DNA of 5,630 nt from Chloroflexia bacterium (GTDB taxonomy: Bacteria > Chloroflexota > Chloroflexia > Thermomicrobiales > UBA6265): positions 1 to 5,630 of the forward strand of contig JACCVE010000105.1 in assembly GCA_013698285.1 (NCBI GenBank). The letters run 5' to 3'. The notes beneath the pieces were generated by a model. The model made no database searches and was not told the origin of the DNA. It saw only the letters and a list, made by a program, of their open reading frames with translations. Below are positions 1-5,523 of the stretch, in pieces. The translations under genes and the position numbers were made by a program. The first letter of the stretch is position 1, and each line of letters begins with the position of its first letter.

Positions 1-1721
1 GGGAGCGTGTATTTCCAGGTGATCATCATGGTCTTGAAGGGATTTCCGCCGGTGATCGCGGCGGCCGCGAAGGGGGACAGCGCCGTCGGGGGCGAGACCT
101 CGGAGAGGACCGCGTAGTAGAAGATGAACATGTGGGCCGCCACCGGTGGCACGCCGAGCTGGATCATCGCCGGGGCGGTGATCGCGGCGGCGATGATGTA
201 TGACGCCGTGACCGGGACGGCCAGTCCGAGGATCCAGACGGCCAGCGCGGTCAGGACCACGGTCAGGAAGAGACGGCCGCCGGCGAGGTCGACGATCAGG
301 TCGGCCATCTTGAGCCCGAGACCGGTGAGGGTGAAGATGCCGACGATGATCCCGGCCGTCGCCGTCGTCGCGACGACGGACAAGGTCCCGGTCGCGCCCG
401 ACTCGAGCGCGGCCAGGGCCCGGCGCGGTACGAGTGCCGTCTCGCGGCGGATGAAGCTCAGCAGGAAGGCGAGGATGATTGCCCAGAAGACGGCGGCGAT
501 CGGGGTGAACCCCAGCAGCATCAGGGCGACGATGGCGATCAGAGAGCTGAAGTGATACCCGTACCGGGTGATCAGGTAGCCGATCGGTGGTCCCTCGATC
601 CGGGCACCGGAGGTCCCCAGACGCCGGGAATCGAGTTCGATCATCAGGAAGATGGAGAGGTAGTAGAGGATGGTCGGGATCGTGGCCATCTTGAGGACTT
701 CGAGATAGGAGATCTGGAGGATCTCGGCGATCAAGAAGGCCGCCGCACCCAATGTCGGGGGGGAGAGGATCGCGCCGATCCCACCGGCCGAGAGGACGGC
801 GCCGCCCGACTCCGGGGAATAGCCCGCCCGGCGCAGCATCGGCCAGGCAACCGAGCCAAGCGTGACCGTGGTCGCCACGCCGCTGCCCGAGACGGTGCCG
901 AGGAGGAACCCGGCCACCGTGGTGGTCCGGCCGGCCCCGGAGACCCGCCTCCCCGTCGCGGCCATCGCGAAGTCGAGAAAGAACTTGCCCGCCCCGGAGT
1001 ATTCGAGCACGGCCCCATAGATCGTGAACAGGATGATGTAGGTCGCCGCGACATCGAGCGGCACCCCGAAGATGCCTTCCAACGAGATGTAGAGCGACCC
1101 GACCATTCGCTCCAGGTCGTAGCCCTTGTGGCCGTACTCGCCCGGAAGGAGATATCCCCACCGGCCGTATCCCAGGAGGGCGATCGCGACCACGGGCAGG
1201 ATCCAGCCGACGGTCCTCCGGGTCGCTTCCAGGACCAGGACGATCAGGGCAGCGCCCATGATAACGTCCCACTCCGTGGGGCGGACGGCGCGGCGGACGA
1301 AGCTGTCGTATTCCAGGAGGGGATATAGGGCGGTGACCGCCCCGGCCATGGCGAGCAGGACGTCGAGGGGGTTCAACCGTGACGCCCAGCGCCGGCTGGT
1401 GGGGTAGAGCAGGAAGGTGAGGACTAGGGCGATGCCGAGGAAGGATGTCCGGTAGATCTGCGTCTGGATAGTGACCTGGGTCACGTAGAGGGCATAGACC
1501 GAGAGCCCGATCGCGAGGCCGGCGGTGAGGAATCGCCAGGGTCCCGACAACCTCCGGCTTTGCCCTTCCGCCTCGAACTTCACGATCAGGTCTCGGGCTT
1601 GCTCTTCGCTGAGCGGTTCCGCGATGAACGCCTCGTCGGCCGGCGGGCTCTCCCGCCCGTCGGGTCGCACCCCGTCTGACCTCCTGCCACGTTCGTCGTC
1701 GCGGCCCGGCCCATCGATCAT
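1..1721 (-). CDS. TRAP transporter fused permease subunit (DctQ-DctM fusion, TAXI type), C-terminus cut by the window edge
   Basis: Inner-membrane permease of a TAXI-type TRAP transporter, expected to import a small organic anion with an ion gradient. The minus frame is open from ATG 1721 to the window edge: 573 complete codons and no stop. The first 60 residues are hydrophilic and cytoplasmic-looking. Hydrophobic segments follow at roughly 62-80, 92-107, 119-137, 152-187 and 225-243 (the DctQ-like part and linker), then the DctM-like domain. That domain shows the family signature: GTVSGSGVATTV at about 275-286, P294 with a GY at 300-301, AGGIGAILSPPTLGA at about 312-326, and a second half-repeat ending in EVSPPTALSPFAAAAITGG at about 541-559. 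Fused permeases of this family usually run past 600 residues, so perhaps 50-100 or more are missing. A GAGGG at 1732-1736, 10 nt upstream, supports this start. It lies 30 nt after the DUF1850 stop, so it is probably co-transcribed. Family assignment is very secure; substrate is unknown. Confidence 0.95.
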   Translation of the reverse strand, partial: MIDGPGRDDERGRRSDGVRPDGRESPPADEAFIAEPLSEEQARDLIVKFEAEGQSRRLSGPWRFLTAGLAIGLSVYALYVTQVTIQTQIYRTSFLGIALVLTFLLYPTSRRWASRLNPLDVLLAMAGAVTALYPLLEYDSFVRRAVRPTEWDVIMGAALIVLVLEATRRTVGWILPVVAIALLGYGRWGYLLPGEYGHKGYDLERMVGSLYISLEGIFGVPLDVAATYIILFTIYGAVLEYSGAGKFFLDFAMAATGRRVSGAGRTTTVAGFLLGTVSGSGVATTVTLGSVAWPMLRRAGYSPESGGAVLSAGGIGAILSPPTLGAAAFLIAEILQISYLEVLKMATIPTILYYLSIFLMIELDSRRLGTSGARIEGPPIGYLITRYGYHFSSLIAIVALMLLGFTPIAAVFWAIILAFLLSFIRRETALVPRRALAALESGATGTLSVVATTATAGIIVGIFTLTGLGLKMADLIVDLAGGRLFLTVVLTALAVWILGLAVPVTASYIIAAAITAPAMIQLGVPPVAAHMFIFYYAVLSEVSPPTALSPFAAAAITGGNPFKTMMITWKYTL

Positions 1722-1751
1722 GGTCACTTCACCCTCGGGGGTCGATCCCCC

Positions 1752-2273
1752 TCAACATCCCCACGCCCGTCGTTGGCGAGTGGAGACCAGCTCGACTCGC
1801 AGGCTGGCGTGGCGGGCGGGCGACGTGTCAGCGCTCTCGGCCCACCGGGTCGTCCCGATCTTCACCGCATGTTGCCCGATCCCATCGATCACGAAGCGCA
1901 GGTCATGGATGGTCAGGGGCGTGACGACCACGCGATACCAGCCGTCCTCGGCGAGGACATCACCATAGGTGCCGTAGTACTCGGCGGCGGCGGCCCGCTC
2001 GGCCCGGACCCCCGTCCGGACCAACGTCTCACCGGCGACCCGGAACGTCTCCTCGACTCTGCCCCCGTACATGGAGTGGGTAAAGTCGAGGGTGACCACG
2101 TCGACGCCAGCCACGGTCCCGCACAGCAGGACATCGGTCGTCCTGACATCCCGCAGGACCACCGCCGGGCGTTCGGGGAGACCAGCGGTGACGAGCGGGG
2201 CGAGGAGCAACGCGAACGGCAGCGACGCCGCGACGAGGCGGCGTCGCCACGGTGCCGTCATGGTAGCGACCAT
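1752..2273 (-). CDS. DUF1850 domain protein, exported or membrane-anchored, TAXI-TRAP companion
   Basis: A 173-residue protein of the DUF1850 family, which commonly sits beside TAXI-TRAP genes and has no established biochemical role. Residues 10-12 are Arg-rich and 13-31 are hydrophobic, giving a signal peptide or N-terminal anchor. The rest is probably extracytoplasmic. Family-like features are the block LDFTHSMYGGRVEETFRV (residues 62-79, with the His-Ser pair at 66-67 and acidic residues at 74-75), a YYGTYG segment near 99-104, and DLRFVIDGIGQHAVKIG near 124-140. Only two cysteines are present, C51 and the final residue C173. Start choice is uncertain: ATG 2273 has only a GGCGGG 2 nt away, inside a hairpin, while the in-frame ATG at 2261 (residue 5) also lacks a good ribosome-binding site. 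The gene sits 27 nt after the binding-protein stop and 30 nt before the permease, which supports a role in this transporter (accessory or assembly factor, by inference). Confidence 0.82.
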   Translation of the reverse strand: MVATMTAPWRRRLVAASLPFALLLAPLVTAGLPERPAVVLRDVRTTDVLLCGTVAGVDVVTLDFTHSMYGGRVEETFRVAGETLVRTGVRAERAAAAEYYGTYGDVLAEDGWYRVVVTPLTIHDLRFVIDGIGQHAVKIGTTRWAESADTSPARHASLRVELVSTRQRRAWGC

Positions 2274-2290
2274 GTCCCGCCGGCCGGGAC
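2274..2290 (-). other. Inter-cistronic hairpin between the TAXI gene and DUF1850
   Basis: The arms GTCCCG and CGGGAC are perfect 6-bp complements with a 5-nt GCCGG loop. They lie in the 27-nt gap and directly abut ATG 2273. In mRNA the hairpin would cover the place where a ribosome-binding site for DUF1850 would be. It could protect the upstream binding-protein message or dampen translation of the downstream genes, as seen with other binding-protein/permease operons. The structure is seen in the sequence; the role is inferred. Confidence 0.45.
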
Positions 2291-2300
2291 GAGGCCGAAC

Positions 2301-3341
2301 CTAGGCAGGGGGAGACGCGGCCGGTGACGCCTCGGGCGAGGCGTTCGGGGTGACGCCCATCTCCTCGAAGAACCGGATCGCGCCCGGGTGGAAGGGGATC
2401 GGCGAGTTTTGCGACGCGTTCTCGAGGGTCAGGTTGCGGGCCTCGGGGTGGACGGTGACCAGTTCCGGCTGGTTCTCCAGCATCACCCGGATCACGTCGT
2501 AGGCCAATTGCTCGTCGAATTCCGCCCCAACGACCAGCAGGTTCGGGACGACGACGACATCCACCGCTTCATCCTGGCCGGGGTAGGTGCCACCCGGAAT
2601 CGTCGCGGTCGTATAGAAGTCGCCGTACCGTTCGCTGAGCCCGTCGGTCAGGTCCGCGTTACCGACCAGTTTCAGGGCGATGTTCGGCGTCGCCCCGAGA
2701 TCCGTGACCGCCCCGGTCGGCAGACCACCGGACCAGAAGAAGGCGTCCAGGCGCCGGTCCTTGATCGCGGCGGCCGACTCGGCGGCGCCGAGTTGCTCGC
2801 GCTCGATGTCGGTCTCCGGGTTCAGTCCCGCCGCTTCCAGCATCCGGTTGGCGATCACCTCGGTCCCGCTCCCCGGCGCCCCGGTCGAGACGCGCTTGCC
2901 ACGGAGATCGGCGACCCCGTTGATCCCGGCGTCGTCGGTGGTGACGACGTGCGTGTAGTTGTCGTAGAGCGTCGCCAGGGCGTAGGCCTCGATCGGCGCC
3001 TCGAACGGGGCATTGCCGCTCACGGCGTCGAAGGCCGTGTCGCCGAGGACGAAGGCCATGTCCGCGTCGCCGGACTCGATCAGGAGCATGTTGTCGACCG
3101 AGGCAGCGGTGACCTCGGCGGTCACCTCGATGCCGTCGATGCTGTCGGACAGGATGTTCGCCAGCCCGCCACCATACGGGTAATACACGCCACCCGTGCC
3201 GCCGGTGGCGATCGAGAGGCGGGTCTGGGCCGCGACCCCACCGATCTGGACGGCCAGGGCGATGGCGACGACCACCACGCTCAGCAGGGCACCGAATCCC
3301 CGTCGCGTCCGGGCTCGTCCCCCTCGTCTCGTCGTTTCCAT
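2301..3341 (-). CDS. TAXI family TRAP transporter solute-binding protein
   Basis: A 346-residue periplasmic or cell-surface binding protein that delivers ligand to the fused TRAP permease downstream. Characterised TAXI proteins bind glutamate/glutamine or 2-oxoglutarate; the ligand here cannot be read from sequence. Residues 1-16 are Arg-rich and 17-33 hydrophobic, with likely cleavage after VAA (36-38). The mature protein opens with the TAXI signature IATGGTGGVYYPYGGGLA (44-61). It then shows ADMAFVLGD, the GKRVSTGAPGSGTEV loop between the two lobes, DAFFWSGGLPTGAV, and a C-terminal IPFHPGAIRFFEEMG. The last 18 residues are a Ser/Pro/Ala-rich tail. The signal carries a TRRGFGALL stretch (12-20) that resembles a Tat motif. 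The frame is open upstream to 3590. I chose ATG 3341 because a strong ribosome-binding site, GGAGGGA (3350-3356), lies 8 nt upstream and because this start puts the signal peptide at the N-terminus. It is the first gene of the operon. Confidence 0.95.
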   Translation of the reverse strand: METTRRGGRARTRRGFGALLSVVVVAIALAVQIGGVAAQTRLSIATGGTGGVYYPYGGGLANILSDSIDGIEVTAEVTAASVDNMLLIESGDADMAFVLGDTAFDAVSGNAPFEAPIEAYALATLYDNYTHVVTTDDAGINGVADLRGKRVSTGAPGSGTEVIANRMLEAAGLNPETDIEREQLGAAESAAAIKDRRLDAFFWSGGLPTGAVTDLGATPNIALKLVGNADLTDGLSERYGDFYTTATIPGGTYPGQDEAVDVVVVPNLLVVGAEFDEQLAYDVIRVMLENQPELVTVHPEARNLTLENASQNSPIPFHPGAIRFFEEMGVTPNASPEASPAASPPA

Positions 3342-3349
3342 CGTGATGG

Positions 3350-3356
3350 TCCCTCC
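3350..3356 (-). promoter_or_regulatory. Ribosome-binding site of the TAXI binding protein
   Basis: GGAGGGA on the minus strand, 8 nt before ATG 3341. It is the strongest Shine-Dalgarno match in the window. It decides the start codon against the longer upstream reading frame, which would add 83 residues in front of the signal peptide. Confidence 0.8.
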
Positions 3357-3424
3357 ACCAACTGGCGTCCTCGCCAGCTCAGCGACCGGCGGTCCGAACG
3401 GAACCGCACCCTCCCCACGGAGCG

Positions 3425-3477
3425 TCAGGCGTAGGAAACCACGAGTTGGGAGGCGGCGCAACCGGGGTGACGCCTGA
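3425..3477 (-). repeat. 8-bp inverted repeat in the presumed leader of the TAXI operon
   Basis: TCAGGCGT (3425-3432) and ACGCCTGA (3470-3477) are perfect complements separated by 37 nt. They would close a stem-loop of 53 nt in the mRNA leader of the binding-protein gene, if transcription starts upstream. I do not recognise a known riboswitch core inside it. A chance match is possible in GC-rich DNA. Confidence 0.3.
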
Positions 3478-3504
3478 TCCCGGACCAGCGGGCCCCGAGG
3501 GTGC

Positions 3505-3531
3505 CCGGGCGACATATATTCGGCCGCCCGG
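3505..3531 (-). promoter_or_regulatory. Possible promoter/operator of the transporter operon: inverted repeat around an AT-rich box
   Basis: Seven-bp arms (3505-3511, CCGGGCG; 3525-3531, CGCCCGG) flank a 13-nt spacer holding the only clearly AT-rich stretch of the gap. On the minus strand it reads GAATATATG, and TATATG (3518-3513) is a fair -10 match. I see no convincing -35 at 16-18 nt. If used, it would give a leader of about 165 nt before ATG 3341. The repeat could be an operator over the promoter or simply a hairpin. Confidence 0.25.
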
Positions 3532-3594
3532 TCGCGGTTGGAGTCTCCCGCGACATCCCGGCAGACGAATCGCCGGGTGTTCCGGGACATGACC

Positions 3595-3622
3595 GCACCC
3601 CGGCACGCTCATGCCGGGGTGC
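3595..3622 (-). terminator. Perfect 11-bp hairpin downstream of the catalase, terminator-like without U-tract
   Basis: The arms GCACCCCGGCA (3595-3605) and TGCCGGGGTGC (3612-3622) are exact complements around a 6-nt loop. The hairpin starts 91 nt past the catalase stop. Neither side is followed by a run of T, so it is not a classical intrinsic terminator. It could be a U-less terminator, an mRNA 3'-end stabiliser or a protein-binding palindrome. The stem is certain; the function is not. Confidence 0.45.
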
Positions 3623-3713
3623 GATCGGTCGGTGCGTTGATCCGGGCGACACGCGACATCGCGAGTGAGACGTCTCGACGGGCGACAACCGATTTCCGTC
3701 GCCGGGAACGTCC

Positions 3714-4610
3714 CTACGCGTTCTTCATCAGGCGAGCCGCGATCTCGGCCAGCTCACCGGGGTGGTAACCGGGGGCGTAGACCTGGGGCTCCGGGGTGCC
3801 GGGGTTGATCGGGCCGCCCTTCGGCAGTTCGTCGGTGACCGTCAGCGGCTTGCCGTCTTCCGGATGCGGCCCCTTCCAGATCTTGTCGATGTCCTTGTAG
3901 TCGTCCGGGCTGAACCGGTACATCAGGGTGTGGATGCCCTGGTCGTGGTACTTCTTGGCCTCCGGGATCTCGTTGTTGGAGATGTTCGGGATATTGAGCA
4001 TCTTGCCGACCTCGACGCCGGTCAAGGTCTCCAGGGCCTTGGCGTAGGCGACCTGGTGGACACCGCCCCGGGTGAGGAGGTACCCACAGAGTTCACGGGC
4101 GATCGGGTTGGACGTGCTCTGGTAGACCCGCAGCTTGCCCATCCGGGCGCCGCACTCCAGGAAAAAGTTGTGGAGCATGTCGAGCACGAGGGCGCCGGAG
4201 TTGAAGACGTTCTCGCCGGTCCAGGCGATGCCGCGAGAGTCGACGGGCAAGGCGCCCTGGCCGCCGAACAGGAAGTGGTGCGAGAGACCCTTCCCGAGGA
4301 CGGCTTCTAACGGGGAATCGGCGGCAGCGCCTTCTTGGCGCGGTGCGGCACCGGTCAGAAGACCATTCACCGTGGCGGCAACGGCCTCGATATGGCCCAG
4401 CTCCTCGGCCGCGATGTTGGCGACCAGGTCGTAGTAGGGCTTGAGCTTGTCCTTACCGCGCATGTTGAAGCTCTGGTAGGTGTAGTTCATCAGCGTGGAC
4501 ATCTCGCCGAACTGCCCGCCGAGCAGTTCCTGGACCGCCTTGGCGGCCTCGATGTCCGGGTTCTCCGCCATTGGCAGCTCGAGTTGCAGTTTGTCAATGC
4601 GCAAATACAT
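3714..4610 (-). CDS. Manganese catalase (dimanganese, non-haem)
   Basis: Cytoplasmic enzyme that splits hydrogen peroxide into water and oxygen at a dimanganese centre. The 298 residues match the length of Thermus and Lactiplantibacillus enzymes (from memory, slightly over 260 to about 300). All five expected metal ligands are in place in a ferritin-like four-helix bundle: E36 (in GGQFGEMSTLMNY), E70 and H73 (in AAEELGHIE), E152 (in HNFFLECGARMGKLRVY) and H185 (in RGGVHQVAYAKALE). The second-shell tyrosine Y43 is present. The C-terminal arm (YRFSPDDYKDIDKIWKGPHPEDG, then the HPGEL near the end) follows the Thermus pattern. The start ATG 4610 gives the typical MYLRIDKLQLELP opening and has GAAGGGA (4622-4628) 11 nt upstream. 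It stands alone, 372 nt before the transporter genes and after about 1 kb without a gene, so it is probably monocistronic. I saw no clear OxyR, PerR or MntR site. Confidence 0.97.
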   Translation of the reverse strand: MYLRIDKLQLELPMAENPDIEAAKAVQELLGGQFGEMSTLMNYTYQSFNMRGKDKLKPYYDLVANIAAEELGHIEAVAATVNGLLTGAAPRQEGAAADSPLEAVLGKGLSHHFLFGGQGALPVDSRGIAWTGENVFNSGALVLDMLHNFFLECGARMGKLRVYQSTSNPIARELCGYLLTRGGVHQVAYAKALETLTGVEVGKMLNIPNISNNEIPEAKKYHDQGIHTLMYRFSPDDYKDIDKIWKGPHPEDGKPLTVTDELPKGGPINPGTPEPQVYAPGYHPGELAEIAARLMKNA

Positions 4611-4677
4611 GGGTGTTCTCGTCCCTTCATCGGCATCGTCCGGTCGGCGGGCGTCTCGTGCAGCCCATCGCTGGGCG

Positions 4678-4722
4678 GCCCCGCAAGAACGTCGCCGCGT
4701 CGCCCGTGGGACGTAGCGGGGC
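4678..4722 (-). repeat. Interrupted inverted repeat in the catalase upstream region
   Basis: GCCCCGC (4678-4684) pairs with GCGGGGC (4716-4722). Inside it ACGTC (4689-4693) pairs with GACGT (4710-4714), leaving a 4-nt bulge on one side and 1 nt on the other. If this lies within the catalase 5' leader it would form a stable stem about 65 nt before the start codon. Such structures also arise by chance in GC-rich DNA. Confidence 0.3.
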
Positions 4723-4933
4723 GGCCCGAACCGTTCTGGGGGTGACTATTCGCACTCATGGGAGCCGCCACGAACGGGATGTCCCGCTGCCCGGCAGGAA
4801 CATCGCCAAGTCAACGCCCCGGCCCGCGACGCCTCGACCCGAGCCGCGAGCGCTCCACGGTTCCGGCCGCGACAGGTGTCCGGGGAAAGGGTCGGTCCGT
4901 GATCGGGATGGGGTGGCGTGGACGTCGGTGGAC

Positions 4934-4969
4934 CTGGTGGCACGACAAGAGAGCACGCCGGGCCACCAG
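4934..4969. repeat. 8-bp inverted repeat
   Basis: CTGGTGGC (4934-4941) and GCCACCAG (4962-4969) are exact complements around a 20-nt loop, in DNA without a gene. No T-run follows on either strand. Function unknown. Confidence 0.3.
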
Positions 4970-5092
4970 ACCTAGCGTGTTCACTGGGTGATCGCCGTTC
5001 TGCGGAACAGTAGACTGGGCTCGAACTGGCGAGCGGCAGTGAGTCGAACTGGATCACCACCAGTCTGGACATAGGACGTCGACCAGTCCCCG

Positions 5093-5112
5093 TGTACGAT
5101 GAATCTTGTACA
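5093..5112. repeat. Small operator-like dyad TGTAC-N10-GTACA
   Basis: Two 5-nt arms (5093-5097 and 5108-5112) are symmetric about a 10-nt spacer. The two-turn geometry is like that of dimeric regulator sites, but no gene adjoins it and five-base arms are weak evidence. Confidence 0.15.
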
Positions 5113-5362
5113 TGGACCGAGTGTTCTCATCCCGCGTTAGCCCATCAGGTCGCCGTGGCGTCCCTGACGAAGGTGGATCGGAGGTCACGGGCTTGGGCGA
5201 AGGAGTCAGGCGGGCAATCCGGGATGTCCGGGCGTCAGGAGCTGACGTGGGCTGGGCTCAGCCATTCGGGTCGTGTGGGTTTAGCTGGGATCATCATTGG
5301 ATATGCTCACTATGATGCCGGAGACCGCGTCGGTGAAATGGACGTGGTATCCGTCAGAACGA

Positions 5363-5384
5363 AGCATGAGCATGAGCATGAGCA
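5363..5384. repeat. Hexanucleotide tandem repeat, GCATGA unit, about 3.7 copies
   Basis: Three full GCATGA units (5364-5369, 5370-5375, 5376-5381) with partial flanking copies make a perfect 22-nt tract. It encodes His-Glu or Met-Ser repeats in plus frames and Met-Leu in one minus frame, so it inflates spurious reading frames. It is a simple sequence repeat in otherwise non-coding DNA. Confidence 0.75.
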
Positions 5385-5498
5385 CAGGCGATCGGTGTAC
5401 GCGTTCGTTGATGCCGGTCAGCGCAGAGAAAGATGACTAATCGCCCGAACCATGTTGGAGGGATGGGCGCGACGACTCTCGGCAGACCGTCGCCTCCC

Positions 5499-5523
5499 GG
5501 TGGGACTGGATGGGTGGGACTGG
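5499..5523. repeat. 11-bp direct repeat, 14-nt period
   Basis: GGTGGGACTGG occurs at 5499-5509 and again at 5513-5523. It is followed by an imperfect inverted repeat, TTCTTGT (5528-5534) with ACAAGAA (5561-5567). There is no gene here. This may be local slippage duplication or a pair of binding sites for a gene off the right edge. Confidence 0.5.

Larger units (their letters stand above)
3342..3713. other. Non-coding gap between the catalase and the transporter operon
   Basis: A 372-nt gap with no gene I can support on either strand. The short frames crossing it are Arg/Pro-rich, have no recognisable domain, and run into genes on either side in the wrong frame. It holds a perfect 11-bp hairpin (3595-3622), an AT-rich box inside an inverted repeat (3505-3531), an 8-bp inverted repeat (3425-3432 with 3470-3477), and the binding-protein ribosome-binding site. 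The spacing suggests that the catalase and the transporter operon are separate transcription units, with the terminator of one and the promoter of the other both in this gap. Confidence 0.6.

Noticed and set aside
552..1328. Plus-strand frame of 258 codons opposite the permease
   Set aside because: It lies wholly within the DctQM permease on the other strand. The protein is extremely Arg/Asp/Gly-rich with no family features.
2388..3434. Long plus-strand frame (348 codons) opposite the TAXI gene
   Set aside because: It is the antisense shadow of a clear TAXI binding protein. Its translation is Arg/Gly/Val/Asp-rich without any domain, as expected for the complement of a GC-rich gene.
3342..3590. 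Upstream extension of the TAXI protein by 83 residues
   Set aside because: It would bury the signal peptide inside the protein. A strong ribosome-binding site sits 8 nt before ATG 3341, and the extension looks non-coding.
3762..4310. Plus-strand frame of 182 codons opposite the catalase
   Set aside because: The minus strand here carries all five metal ligands of a manganese catalase; this frame is its shadow.
4980..5070. Possible tRNA suggested by repeated TCGAAC strings
   Set aside because: No T-loop GGTTCRA box with a following stem, no anticodon arm and no acceptor pairing could be placed on either strand.
4746..5072. Minus-strand frame of 108 codons upstream of the catalase
   Set aside because: Composition is Ser/Pro/Arg-rich throughout, there is no recognisable domain, and no supporting start signal was seen.
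5092..5436. Plus-strand frame of 114 codons starting at GTG
   Set aside because: No domain, no sound ribosome-binding site, and its most striking part (His-Glu repeats) comes from a simple GCATGA tract.
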